Shown piece by piece: positions 16,354 to 25,089 of a stretch of DNA of 64,000 bases (its first letter is position 1; each line of letters begins with the position of its first letter). A model generated the notes under the pieces. It did not search any database. It saw only the letters and a program-made list of their open reading frames with translations, and was not told the DNA's origin. The stretch comes from Phenylobacterium sp. SCN 70-31 (lineage in GTDB: Bacteria > Pseudomonadota > Alphaproteobacteria > Caulobacterales > Caulobacteraceae): assembly GCF_001724605.1 (NCBI RefSeq), contig NZ_MEEX01000004.1:1-64000 (forward strand), written 5' to 3'. The translations under genes were made by a program, and so were the position numbers.

Positions 16354-18555
16354 CTAGAAGCGAACTTCCAGAGCCACGCCGACTTCTCGCGGACGCTCGT
16401 ATGTCACCTGATCTGCAATTGGCGTCGCCGTTGCTTGCTGAATGATCACTTCATTCGTCAGGTTCGTGCCGAATACTCGTAACCGAAGCTGATCGTCTGG
16501 CGACGTCCATGAGATCTGGCCGTTCAATCTGGTGTAAGCCGATTGCTTGATGCGGTTTCCGAAGTCGTAGTAAGTCTTCGAACTCCAGAAGGCCGACATG
16601 TTCACGCCGAACGTTCCGCCGTACATCTCGTGCGTCCAATCCGCCGTCAGCGCGAGCGTCCGCCGCGGGGCACGGATCAGATCATTTCCCGTTACGTCAG
16701 CGGTTGTGGCGAGGTTTCCGCGCGGCGGCCCGCCACCTGGCGCGATGATGGGCTGAAACACCTGCGCATTCGGGAATGAATCGTACGTCGGCTTCATAAT
16801 GTTGGCCGTGGCGCCGATGCGGAGATTTTCACCCAGCACCGCTTGGACCTCGAAATCCAGCCCGCGGATTTGCGCTTTCGCCGCGTTCAACAGGACGTAG
16901 GTCGCTGGGCCCGTCGCTGAGAGTTCGCGCGCCACAACTTGGAGATCGTCGTACGAATAGTCAAATACGGCGAGATTTGTTCTGAGCCACGGTAACGGGT
17001 CAGACTTCACACCTATTTCAAACGAATCTACCGTTTCTGGATCAACGTAGTTCGGCGCCACGGAATACGAGTTGAAGACGCCGCTCTTGTAGCCCGTACT
17101 GAACGTCGCATAGACGTTGGACCTCGGAGCGAAGAAGTATTGCGCCGTTGCGCGGTAAGTCACGCTGTTGTCCTTGGCCGCCTGGGGTGCAAACGGCAGC
17201 GCGCCGTTGAATCGCTGGGTAAAGTGGCGGTTTTCTTGCGTGAATCTCGCGCCCAGAGTGAGTCTCAGGGCGTCTGTGACCTCGTACGTCCCTTCACCGA
17301 AAGCCGCGAGCGACGTGACGCGGACGTTGGGCTCAATCAGTGTCAGACGCGCTTGCGAATACGTTGGCGGTATACCGCTGACGCCGTCGGAACGCGCTCG
17401 TCCGCGCATGTAGTAGTAATAAGTTCCCACGATCCACTTGAACTTATCACTACCCTGCGAAAGCAGCCGCGCCTCATGGCTCCACGCCGACGTGTATATT
17501 TGAGTCAAGTTTTGCGAAACTACAGCCGGGGACGCGTCGGTATCGGAAAGCTGCAACACCTTGTCGCGCAGGTACCCACTGCTGGTCTCAAGCCCCGCCC
17601 AACCCAGATCGAATTTGGTGCGTAGGGCAAAGGTGGACTGCTTCACCTCAAGCCGGGGGCGAAGACTGAGAGCAACAGAATATGCGTCCGTAGGCAGGAC
17701 GTTGCCGGCGAGCACATTGCCGGACGTGTTCCCATCGAGGGGCCCGATGATGTTGCCATTGCCTCCCCGCTGGTCCGCAAACCCCATCGTCAGAATGGCT
17801 TGCATTTGGTCGTTCGGCTTGAAGAGAATTTTTCCCCTCGCGTTCAAGCTCCTCGCGTCGCCAAGCCGCCCGCCTCGCACGAGATCATCAATGTAGGGGT
17901 CTGAGTCCGAGTAGAGGATGCCAAGATCAGCTGCGATATTCTCGGTGAGTGGCCCGGTGATGTATCCTCTCACGCCAACATTGTCCGCGCCATGGAACCG
18001 ACTGTACTGGCCGATCAGCCGGCCCTCCGATGTAAACTTCGGATCCGGCGTAATGATATTTACGAGGCCTCCCGTGGCGTTGCGGCCGAACAGCGTACCT
18101 TGGGGCCCACGCAGCACTTCGACGCGATCAACCGCAACGAAATCAACAATGTTGCCATTGGCGTGCGGCTGATAGATGCCGTCCACATAGATCGCGACGT
18201 TCGACTCGTCTCCGGGCGAGTTGCCCGTGGATCCGACGCCACGGATCGAGGGCTGCAAGACCCCGAAATTGCGCCCGCCGGTGAAGCCTGGCACAGCAAA
18301 CATCACTTGACGGACATCGGTAACCCCGCTCGCGGCGAGGGCGTCACTCGTTACGGCGCTGACAGAGATAGGCACCTCCTGCAGGCGCTCCTCTCTCCGA
18401 GTCGCAGTAACGACGACCTCTTCGAGCGCTGCAGAGGGCGCCGCGTCGGCGGTGCTGCCGGCAACGACTTGCGCCGTCGCCAAATCGGCGTAAGCGAATA
18501 CAGATCCGCTCACGATCGCGGCGCCGAACACTAATGATCTGCCCCGATGTCCCAT
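16354..18555 (-). CDS. TonB-dependent outer-membrane receptor
   Basis: A 733-residue outer-membrane receptor. It has a signal peptide (about residues 1-28), a TonB-box-like region with LEEVVVTATRREERLQEVP, a plug domain with GVGSTGNSPGDESNVAIYVD and VEVLRGPQGTLFGRNATGG, then a long beta-barrel part ending in a terminal aromatic residue (VALEVRF). The type is that used for iron complexes and, in sphingomonads and Caulobacterales, for many organic compounds. Its place between dioxygenase and dehydrogenase genes suggests uptake of the aromatic substrate. ATG 18555 is chosen because AAAGGGG lies seven bases before it; an upstream in-frame start at 18579 has none. Confidence 0.92.
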   Translation of the reverse strand: MGHRGRSLVFGAAIVSGSVFAYADLATAQVVAGSTADAAPSAALEEVVVTATRREERLQEVPISVSAVTSDALAASGVTDVRQVMFAVPGFTGGRNFGVLQPSIRGVGSTGNSPGDESNVAIYVDGIYQPHANGNIVDFVAVDRVEVLRGPQGTLFGRNATGGLVNIITPDPKFTSEGRLIGQYSRFHGADNVGVRGYITGPLTENIAADLGILYSDSDPYIDDLVRGGRLGDARSLNARGKILFKPNDQMQAILTMGFADQRGGNGNIIGPLDGNTSGNVLAGNVLPTDAYSVALSLRPRLEVKQSTFALRTKFDLGWAGLETSSGYLRDKVLQLSDTDASPAVVSQNLTQIYTSAWSHEARLLSQGSDKFKWIVGTYYYYMRGRARSDGVSGIPPTYSQARLTLIEPNVRVTSLAAFGEGTYEVTDALRLTLGARFTQENRHFTQRFNGALPFAPQAAKDNSVTYRATAQYFFAPRSNVYATFSTGYKSGVFNSYSVAPNYVDPETVDSFEIGVKSDPLPWLRTNLAVFDYSYDDLQVVARELSATGPATYVLLNAAKAQIRGLDFEVQAVLGENLRIGATANIMKPTYDSFPNAQVFQPIIAPGGGPPRGNLATTADVTGNDLIRAPRRTLALTADWTHEMYGGTFGVNMSAFWSSKTYYDFGNRIKQSAYTRLNGQISWTSPDDQLRLRVFGTNLTNEVIIQQATATPIADQVTYERPREVGVALEVRF

Positions 18556-18633
18556 GTCGTTTCCCCTTTCATTTCGCACACGCCTTCGGCGTCGCGAGTT
18601 TCATTCTTTTTGAAATTGAATTATCTCTTCGTA

Positions 18634-19224
18634 CTAGAAGAAGAACGTCAAATTCTTCGCGAGAAGAACGCTTTGATCGATGACGATCGTTCTCTTCGCA
18701 ATCAGGAAGCTGTCCCCGGACCTGCGAAGAATATCTATGCGACGACCCGCCAAAAAATCTGTCTCGGTCTCAAGTCTATTCCTGTGAACCAGGAAACCTG
18801 ACTTCACCTCGACTTCCTCACCCTCGGCGAGGGCGGTAATCGATCGATCGATGCGGACGTTCGTGATGATGTGGGATACGCGTGAAAGAGGCTCCTCGGC
18901 CCAGTGAATTCCCGTGAGGATCTGCTTTACACGCTTGGTCAGAATGTTCTTGTCGTCGTCTATCCAGGCTGCATCGTCCGGACCGGTGATGTCGTGGTGA
19001 TGATCTCGAAACGCCAAATTCTTTCGCATTGGCATCCAATACCTAAGATCATCGGAAAAGAACTCCAACCACCTCTCGAATTCGCGATTGTCCAGCACGT
19101 CCATCTCTGTATAGAGGAAATCCTCTATCTCTCGGATGAGTATAAGGTGAGCGAGTCTGTCGATTGGCAGTCCGCCGATCGTCTTTCCTTGGAGATCGGC
19201 AGAATTCTTCGCAATGTCAGACAT
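18634..19224 (-). CDS. Aromatic-ring-hydroxylating dioxygenase, beta subunit
   Basis: A 196-residue protein of the ring-hydroxylating dioxygenase beta-subunit family (cone-shaped fold). Typical parts are REIEDFLYTEMDVLDNREFERWLEFFSDD near the N-terminus, the YWMPMRKN segment, SRVSHIITNVRI in the middle and RRIDILRR towards the end. It forms an alpha3beta3 enzyme with the upstream alpha subunit and has a structural role. Start and stop overlap as ATGTCTGA with the alpha gene, which fixes the start at 19224. The gene is clearly lower in GC than the backbone genes on either side of the island. Confidence 0.9.
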   Translation of the reverse strand: MSDIAKNSADLQGKTIGGLPIDRLAHLILIREIEDFLYTEMDVLDNREFERWLEFFSDDLRYWMPMRKNLAFRDHHHDITGPDDAAWIDDDKNILTKRVKQILTGIHWAEEPLSRVSHIITNVRIDRSITALAEGEEVEVKSGFLVHRNRLETETDFLAGRRIDILRRSGDSFLIAKRTIVIDQSVLLAKNLTFFF

Positions 19225-20503
19225 GATCAGCTTCCCCCATGAATTCCGCCCACTTGCCATACATCGAGCGGCCGTGAAGCTCGCCCTGGCCGTTTACTTC
19301 GACGGTGGCGCCAGGAAGCCTGTTCGTGGTGGTTTCGTTTCCAATGCCTGCGGCGTAGTTGTATGGGAATTGTCGAGCCATGAACCCTTTGCTCGCATTC
19401 GTGGCGTAGTTCCAATTCTCCATATCATCTTGCTCGGTAAGTCCGGCAGGCCCAGAGTATCTAAGATAGTATTTGCGGAGAAAGTCCTTGACTTCCCTTG
19501 GCGCATCTCGATCCACAAAGTATTGTCGCCACATTTCAGTCTTGTCTACGCTCACGGGATGCGCGACAAGAATTGTGCGCGGCTGATTTCCGTGGAAAGA
19601 CATGTTTGGGAAGATTGTCCCGACGGCAGGACTGATGAGCGCTTGATCGCCCAGGACCCGCTTGCGCTTCGCGTAGCAGTCCTGAAAATATTCGGCGGTA
19701 ATCTTGGAAGCGGAATAGTCACGACGGGGGTCGGTATCGTTGTAGAACCCTACAACACTCGCGTGCCCCTCGGCGTACCCCGCCTGCACGTATTGTGCAG
19801 TGTGGCTGGCGTCTCGGCGCCCAGATTCAGTGTTGGGACCGATCCCGACTATGTCGACCGATCGATGGCTGACAACATGAAGCATGTCGCCAGCAAAGTT
19901 CTCGGCCACGATCTTCCAGTTCGAGGGGATCTGCCACTTTTGTGTGGAGCCGACGACCTCTACGGCCCCCTCTCCGTCCCAGCCGACGAATGAAAGTTCC
20001 AGGAGCTGACGCGCGCCTCCGAGGTAAGAGTCGAAATCGCCGTCGGGGTCCCAGGTCGCCCACACCGTGCCCCGTACGACGGCGACCTTGGCCTTGATGA
20101 GACCCCACTGCGAGTGGTCGAACCCCTGCTCCTTGTACTCGCGCTCGTACTCGGTGACGTGCGCGAGAGACCCGTCGAGGTTGTAGGACCAGCCGTGGTA
20201 GGGGCAGTAGAACTTCTCGGTGTGACCTTCGTCATAGCGGCAGACGCGCATACCGCGGTGCCGGCAGCTGTTCAGCATGACCTGGACTTCACCCGTCCGG
20301 GCGCGGGTCATGATGACCGACTCCTCCCCCATCCGAGATAGGATGAAGTCACCCGAATCCGGGATCTGGCTCTCATGGCCAATGTAGAGCCATGCCTTCC
20401 CAAAGACCCGCTCCCGCTCCTTTTGGTAAAGCTCCTCGCTCACATAGATTTCCCGGCTGACAATTCCGGCTTGGCGGTCGACGAGTTTAACGCGCGCGTT
20501 CAT
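19217..20503 (-). CDS. Aromatic-ring-hydroxylating dioxygenase, alpha subunit (Rieske)
   Basis: A 428-residue catalytic subunit. The Rieske [2Fe-2S] ligands are Cys80 and His82 in NSCRHRGMR and Cys100 and His103 in YCPYHGW. The mononuclear iron region reads ENFAGDMLHVVSH with Asp206, His209 and His213. The two histidines are three residues apart here, one fewer than the usual D-x2-H-x4-H arrangement; the DNA confirms the reading. The enzyme would add both oxygen atoms of O2 to an aromatic ring, giving a cis-dihydrodiol. It is co-transcribed with the beta subunit. The compound attacked is not known; the biphenyl/cumate/phenylpropionate group is plausible from the downstream hydrolase type. Confidence 0.92.
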   Translation of the reverse strand: MNARVKLVDRQAGIVSREIYVSEELYQKERERVFGKAWLYIGHESQIPDSGDFILSRMGEESVIMTRARTGEVQVMLNSCRHRGMRVCRYDEGHTEKFYCPYHGWSYNLDGSLAHVTEYEREYKEQGFDHSQWGLIKAKVAVVRGTVWATWDPDGDFDSYLGGARQLLELSFVGWDGEGAVEVVGSTQKWQIPSNWKIVAENFAGDMLHVVSHRSVDIVGIGPNTESGRRDASHTAQYVQAGYAEGHASVVGFYNDTDPRRDYSASKITAEYFQDCYAKRKRVLGDQALISPAVGTIFPNMSFHGNQPRTILVAHPVSVDKTEMWRQYFVDRDAPREVKDFLRKYYLRYSGPAGLTEQDDMENWNYATNASKGFMARQFPYNYAAGIGNETTTNRLPGATVEVNGQGELHGRSMYGKWAEFMGEADHV

Positions 20504-21338
20504 GATTAAAGCCCTCCTGGTTCTCAGCGAGACCGTTTGACCGCAGTTCTTCTTGCACGAAGGCCGCCGTCGGAAGTTCTAGATTGAGTTCCTCGCCGAA
20601 CGACCGGCAGAGCGACATGTCCTTCTGGAACAGTGCGACGGCATGGTCTGACCACTCGATCCGAGGCCAACGGCCAGCGATGCGGCTCTGAGCGGCGCCG
20701 TTTTCGATCACGTCGACGATGACCTCATCGTCCAGACCGCACCGGCGGCCCAGGATCCAGCCGTCGCGCGCCGCAACCGCGTTGCCACACAGCACGAGTT
20801 GATGGACCAGCTTGGCGCGAATGCCTGCTCCGACAGGCCCCGCGTGGATGATCTTCTGGCCGGACACCCCGAGTACGGGCCGGCAACGCTCGACCGCCTC
20901 TGCGTCTCCGCCCACGAAGTACACGACGCTCTTGTTCATCGCGCCTTGACCGCCGCCCGTGAGAGGGGCGTCGACCAGAGCAAGGCCCCTCTGCGCTGCG
21001 ACTTCGTTCGCAGCGAGGACAACCTTTGGGGATACCGTGCTGTGCACCACGATCAGCCCTCCGGCGCCCATACATTCGATGAGCCGCCCTGGCCCAAACA
21101 AGACGGCCTCCAACTGTTCGTCGTTCGTCACGCAGACCAGGACCGTTGTCGCCCAACGTCCCAGTTCTGCGACCGAGTCGGCGATTGCGACCCCCGCCGC
21201 CGCGAAGGGCTCTAGAGCCTCCGACCGAGTGTCGAACACCATCGGCGCAAGGCCGGCCCCCTGCAGGTTCAGCGCAAGGGGCGCGCCTTGTTCTCCCAGG
21301 CCGATAAAGCCCAGCTTGTTGTCGGCTGGACGGGTCAC
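20487..21338 (-). CDS. NAD(P)-dependent dehydrogenase of the 3-hydroxyisobutyrate dehydrogenase family
   Basis: A 283-residue beta-hydroxyacid dehydrogenase. The Rossmann motif is FIGLGEQGAPLALNL, with IVVHSTVSPK and DAPLTGGGQGAMNK covering the substrate and cofactor loops, and AKLVHQLVL carrying the catalytic-lysine position in the alpha-helical half; the asparagine usually found four residues after that lysine is replaced by glutamine. It would oxidise a short hydroxyacid or act on a related compound. This family is not a standard member of meta-cleavage operons, so it may handle a side-chain product. It overlaps the alpha-subunit gene by 17 bp and the hydrolase gene by 4 bp, so it belongs to the operon. 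Confidence 0.82.
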   Translation of the reverse strand: MTRPADNKLGFIGLGEQGAPLALNLQGAGLAPMVFDTRSEALEPFAAAGVAIADSVAELGRWATTVLVCVTNDEQLEAVLFGPGRLIECMGAGGLIVVHSTVSPKVVLAANEVAAQRGLALVDAPLTGGGQGAMNKSVVYFVGGDAEAVERCRPVLGVSGQKIIHAGPVGAGIRAKLVHQLVLCGNAVAARDGWILGRRCGLDDEVIVDVIENGAAQSRIAGRWPRIEWSDHAVALFQKDMSLCRSFGEELNLELPTAAFVQEELRSNGLAENQEGFNHERAR

Positions 21339-22180
21339 GACGACTCGCCGTCAAGGAACCCGCTGACCAGGGCGTTGAACTCTTCCGCCTTCTCCCACTG
21401 CGCCCAGTGGCCGCATTTGCCGAATACATGCAGCCGGACATCGGGCATGAGCTTCAGCAGCAAGAAAGCATTGTCGAGCGTTACCGTGCGGTCGTCTCGG
21501 CCCCAGATGAGCAGGGTCTTGTTCGCGACGCCGGGGAGCCGCCCGAAGAGCGCTTCTCCACCAGGCACTCGAGTCCGGGTGAACAGCGGGTTGGCGACGA
21601 TGCCGGGGTCGGTGCTCGCGGCGAACCGTTCTTCGATGAGTTCGTCAGTCAACTCGGACGGATCGTACACCATCACGTCCAGGAAATTCCTCAGCTTCTC
21701 ACGGGAGGGCCCCGGAGCCTCGTAGTACTCGAGAAGATGTTTGATCCCTTCGCTCGGCGTGGGGGTCAGGATCGGCAGGCTCCCGCCGGCCCCCATGAGC
21801 ACCAGGCGGCCAATGCGATCCGGAGCGTCCATCGCCATCTTGAGGGAAATCCCGCCGCCAAGAGAGTTGCCCACGAGATCGGCTCGCGAGATTTGCAGCG
21901 CGGACATGAAGTTCAGCAGGACTTCAGCGTAGTAGCTCCACACCTTGTCGATCGGGACCGACAACTTCGTGCTCTTGCCGAAATTTGGTAGATCGACCGC
22001 AATGACTCGAAATTTCTGGGAAAAGTGATCGAGGTTGCGTTGAAAGTTGCTCCACCCGGTGGCGCCGGGGCCAGAACCGTGCACGAAGAGAAGAACTGGT
22101 CCTTCCCCGGCCTCATGGTAGTGGATTTCGAGCTCCCCAACCTTTACAGTGCGGCTGGATTGTTCTCTGTCGATTGACAT
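21335..22180 (-). CDS. Meta-cleavage product hydrolase (alpha/beta hydrolase)
   Basis: A 281-residue alpha/beta hydrolase of the BphD/MhpC type, which splits the C-C bond of the ring-opened compound into 2-hydroxypenta-2,4-dienoate and an acid. Visible are the oxyanion region FVHGSGPGATGW, the nucleophile elbow GNSLGGG (Ser106), the acid in WGRDDRTV and the histidine in GKCGHWAQWE. The GSGPGA loop is characteristic of carbon-carbon-bond hydrolases. Its presence shows that the ring-cleaved substrate is a ketone type, from a substituted ring, rather than an aldehyde. The start lies 16 bp after the aldolase stop. Confidence 0.9.
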   Translation of the reverse strand: MSIDREQSSRTVKVGELEIHYHEAGEGPVLLFVHGSGPGATGWSNFQRNLDHFSQKFRVIAVDLPNFGKSTKLSVPIDKVWSYYAEVLLNFMSALQISRADLVGNSLGGGISLKMAMDAPDRIGRLVLMGAGGSLPILTPTPSEGIKHLLEYYEAPGPSREKLRNFLDVMVYDPSELTDELIEERFAASTDPGIVANPLFTRTRVPGGEALFGRLPGVANKTLLIWGRDDRTVTLDNAFLLLKLMPDVRLHVFGKCGHWAQWEKAEEFNALVSGFLDGESS

Positions 22181-22196
22181 CTCGATCCCTCTCTAA

Positions 22197-23255
22197 CTAG
22201 GCGTGACTGTCGTTGACACGCTCTCTTGCTTTCGCGGCGTCTCGGCGTTTGACCAGATCGAGCGCCACATCCACGATCATGTCTTCCTGACCTCCGACCA
22301 TTCTGCGGCGACCCAGTTCCACAAGGATCGCCCGGGTGTCGAGGTCGTAGGCTTGCGCTGCTGTCTCGGCGTGCCGCAGGAAGCTGGAGTAGACGCCGGC
22401 GTACCCGAGCGTGAGGGTCTCGCGGTCGACGCGGACTTCACGATCCTGGAGCGGGCGCACGAGATCGTCGGCTGCGTCCATCAGCTTGTAGAGGTCGCAC
22501 CCGTGCTCCCAGCCGTAGATTTCAGCAGCCGCGATGAAGACCTCGAGCGGCGCGTTTCCCGCGCCCGCGCCCATGCCGGCGAGCGAGGCGTCGACTCGGA
22601 TCGCCCCGGCCTGAACCGCGGCGACTGAGTTCGCGACCCCAAACGAGAGGTTGTGGTGTGCGTGGATCCCGCGTTCGGTGCTGCTCTGGAGGACTTTGTC
22701 ATAAGCGGCGAAGCGCTCGGTCACGCCCTCCATCGTCAGTGCGCCGCCAGAGTCGGTCACATAGACGCAGTGCGCGCCGTAGCTCTCCATGAGCCTTGCC
22801 TGCTGGGCCAGCGCGTCGGGCGCGTTCATATGGCTCATCATCAGGAAGCCTGCGACGTCCATGCCGAGGTCGCGTGCGAAGCCAATATGCTGGCGAGCGA
22901 CGTCAGCCTCTGTGCAGTGCGTTGCGATGCGGACCGATCGAACACCCAAGTCATAGGCCCGCTTCAGGTCCTCGACGGTGCCGATACCTGGCAGCAACAG
23001 CGTGGTCAGCTTTGCGTGGCTGATCGTCTCCGCCACCGCCTCGATCCACGCCCAGTCGGTGTGCGCGCCAAAGCCGTAGTTGAAGGAGGACCCTGACAGG
23101 CCGTCACCGTGCGCGACCTCGATCGCGTCCACCTTGGACTCGTCGAGCGCCTTGGCAATCGCGCGTACTTGGTCAAGTCCGTACCGGTGCCGAATGGCGT
23201 GCATCCCATCTCGCAGGGTCACGTCTTGAATGTAGAGCTTTCGGGCGGGGCTCAT
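22197..23255 (-). CDS. 4-hydroxy-2-oxovalerate aldolase
   Basis: A 352-residue class II aldolase (DRE-TIM metallolyase fold) that splits 4-hydroxy-2-oxovalerate into pyruvate and acetaldehyde. Motifs: [16 protein letters not shown] at the N-terminus (catalytic Arg and metal-binding Asp), [11 protein letters not shown], and [15 protein letters not shown] with the metal-binding histidines, then [14 protein letters not shown]. Length is normal for the MhpE/BphI family. It overlaps the acetaldehyde dehydrogenase gene by 4 bp, as expected for partners that form a channelling complex. Confidence 0.95.
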   Translation of the reverse strand: MSPARKLYIQDVTLRDGMHAIRHRYGLDQVRAIAKALDESKVDAIEVAHGDGLSGSSFNYGFGAHTDWAWIEAVAETISHAKLTTLLLPGIGTVEDLKRAYDLGVRSVRIATHCTEADVARQHIGFARDLGMDVAGFLMMSHMNAPDALAQQARLMESYGAHCVYVTDSGGALTMEGVTERFAAYDKVLQSSTERGIHAHHNLSFGVANSVAAVQAGAIRVDASLAGMGAGAGNAPLEVFIAAAEIYGWEHGCDLYKLMDAADDLVRPLQDREVRVDRETLTLGYAGVYSSFLRHAETAAQAYDLDTRAILVELGRRRMVGGQEDMIVDVALDLVKRRDAAKARERVNDSHA

Positions 23256-24196
23256 GCCGCCACGATCCCCGGCATGCGTTGCGCAAGTCGCTCAGCCGTG
23301 GCCAATGCGGCCGACGTCATGATGTCAAGATTGCCCGCGTAGGAGGGCAAGTAGTGGGCTGCACCTTCCACTTCGAGGAAGACAGACACTTTCAGACCGG
23401 CGAACGCCTGGTCGTCCATCTCCGGGATCTTCAGCCGGTTGTTGTCCGTAATGCGCTCGAACTGGACCGCTTGCTTAAGCCTGTATCCCGGCACGTAGGT
23501 TTGAACGCGGGAAACCATCTCCAGTATCGAGGCTTCAACGGCCGCAGTCTCAGCGTCTTCGCATAGACAATAGACCGTATCTCGCATGATCAGCGGCGGC
23601 TCGGCCGGGTTCAGGATTATGATCGCCTTGCCGCGGCGGGCCCCACCAATTGCTTCGATCGCTCGCGAGGTGGTTTCAGTAAATTCGTCGATGTTCGCCC
23701 GCGTGCCAGGACCCGCGGACTTGGAGGCGATTGATGCGACGATCTCACCGTAGATCACCGGCGCGACGCGGTTGACGGCCGCCACGATCGGGATCGTCGC
23801 CTGACCGCCACAGGTGACCATGTTCAGGTTCGGCTCGTCGAGGTTAGACTCGCCGTTGACGGGAGGGATGGTGTAGGGCCCGATGGCCGCCGGGGTGAGG
23901 TCGATAATCCGCTTGCCGTGGCGACGGAGCACCTCGTCGTGATAGCGGTGAGCGGAGGCGGAGGTCGCGTCGAACACGATCGCGACTTCATGGAATTGGG
24001 GCATCGTCGCGAGACCGTCGATGCCCGCCGCCGTTGTCGCGACACCCAGACGTCGAGCGATGGCCAGGCCATCGGAATTCGGATCCACCCCCACCATGGC
24101 CACTATCTCGAGCGTCCGCGAGAGTTTGATGATTTTCATCATCAAGTCCGTTCCGATGTTGCCGGAGCCGATTATTGCAACCTTGGTCTTCGTCAC
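23252..24196 (-). CDS. Acetaldehyde dehydrogenase (acylating)
   Basis: A 314-residue enzyme converting acetaldehyde, CoA and NAD+ to acetyl-CoA, in complex with the aldolase encoded next to it. The NAD-binding motif [16 protein letters not shown] lies at the N-terminus, and the catalytic cysteine is Cys129 in [12 protein letters not shown]. The start is the GTG at 24196, which overlaps the hydratase stop as GTGA; the frame is open further upstream but that part overlaps the hydratase gene and does not match the family. Length agrees with MhpF/BphJ/DmpF. Confidence 0.95.
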   Translation of the reverse strand: MTKTKVAIIGSGNIGTDLMMKIIKLSRTLEIVAMVGVDPNSDGLAIARRLGVATTAAGIDGLATMPQFHEVAIVFDATSASAHRYHDEVLRRHGKRIIDLTPAAIGPYTIPPVNGESNLDEPNLNMVTCGGQATIPIVAAVNRVAPVIYGEIVASIASKSAGPGTRANIDEFTETTSRAIEAIGGARRGKAIIILNPAEPPLIMRDTVYCLCEDAETAAVEASILEMVSRVQTYVPGYRLKQAVQFERITDNNRLKIPEMDDQAFAGLKVSVFLEVEGAAHYLPSYAGNLDIMTSAALATAERLAQRMPGIVAA

Positions 24197-24990
24197 GAGC
24201 GGTCGTCCCCGAACGTGAAGCCGACGGAACCCAGGCCGCCGATCTCCGCCCTCACCAAGTCGCCTGGCGCAAGCGTCGCCATGGGCCCCAAGGCGCCGGT
24301 CAGGACGATGTCTCCAGCCTTCAGACCTGTGCCGTGGGCCGAAAGGGTGCGTGCAAGCCACGCCGCGGAGTTCAGTGGGTGACCCAGGCAGGCTACGCCT
24401 GCCCCTAGCGAGACCACCTTGCCGTTGATCTCCATCGCCATGCCACACGTGCGCAGATCGAGTCCGCTCAGCGAATGGAACTCCGATCCCAGGACGAAGA
24501 AGGCCGACGATCCGTTGTCGGCCACGGTGTCCGCGAATGAGATTTGCCAGTCTGAAATACGGCTATCGACGATCTCGATCGCGGCTACCGCGCAATCCGC
24601 TGCAGCCAGGACATCCTCCGCCGTTGCTTCCGCGCTATCCAGATCGTTGGCCAGGATGATGGCGACTTCAGCCTCTACCTTGGGCTGAATCGTGCGTGAG
24701 GCCGCCAGCGAGCCGCCATCCGTTAGGCGCATATCTTCGAACAAGACGCCGAAATCCGGCTGGCTCACGCCCAGCTGCTTTTGCACCGCATCGGACGTCA
24801 GCCCGACCTTCCTTCCGACGACGCGACGTCCGCTCTCCATCCAATATCGCGTGTTCAGGTGCTGAATTTCGTAGGCGCCATCCGCGTCCGACGTCGCCAA
24901 GCCGTCGCGCAACGGCGCCACGGGGCCAGTAGCGTATGCTTGGCGCAAGCGCGCGGCCAAGTCCGCGTAGATGCGACGCTTCGAACTCAA
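24193..24990 (-). CDS. 2-oxopent-4-enoate (2-hydroxypenta-2,4-dienoate) hydratase
   Basis: A 265-residue hydratase of the MhpD/BphH/DmpE family that adds water to give 4-hydroxy-2-oxovalerate, the aldolase substrate. Conserved parts include [20 protein letters not shown], the metal-binding acidic residues in [12 protein letters not shown] and the [10 protein letters not shown] segment. I place the start at TTG 24990, because AAAAGGGAG lies eight bases before it and gives the usual length; a longer frame to 25047 has an unlikely basic N-terminus. It is the first gene of the catabolic operon, divergent from the IclR gene. Confidence 0.92.
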   Translation of the reverse strand: MSSKRRIYADLAARLRQAYATGPVAPLRDGLATSDADGAYEIQHLNTRYWMESGRRVVGRKVGLTSDAVQKQLGVSQPDFGVLFEDMRLTDGGSLAASRTIQPKVEAEVAIILANDLDSAEATAEDVLAAADCAVAAIEIVDSRISDWQISFADTVADNGSSAFFVLGSEFHSLSGLDLRTCGMAMEINGKVVSLGAGVACLGHPLNSAAWLARTLSAHGTGLKAGDIVLTGALGPMATLAPGDLVRAEIGGLGSVGFTFGDDRS

Positions 24991-25089
24991 CCTTCGCTCC
25001 CTTTTGGTATTTTTTTGTTGACAGAGGCGTACTCGGCGGCCCTCCAAACACGCAACACGCGTCGCCCGATCGTCTCATGGGATGGGAAA
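24991..25089. promoter_or_regulatory. Divergent promoter region of iclR-type gene and catabolic operon
   Basis: This 99-bp gap separates two genes transcribed away from each other and must hold both promoters and probably the regulator's operator. A TTGACA hexamer at 25018-25023 on the plus strand lies in an AT-rich patch, but no convincing -10 hexamer follows at the normal distance. IclR-type regulators usually bind a short palindrome in such gaps; I see no clear one. Confidence 0.5.
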
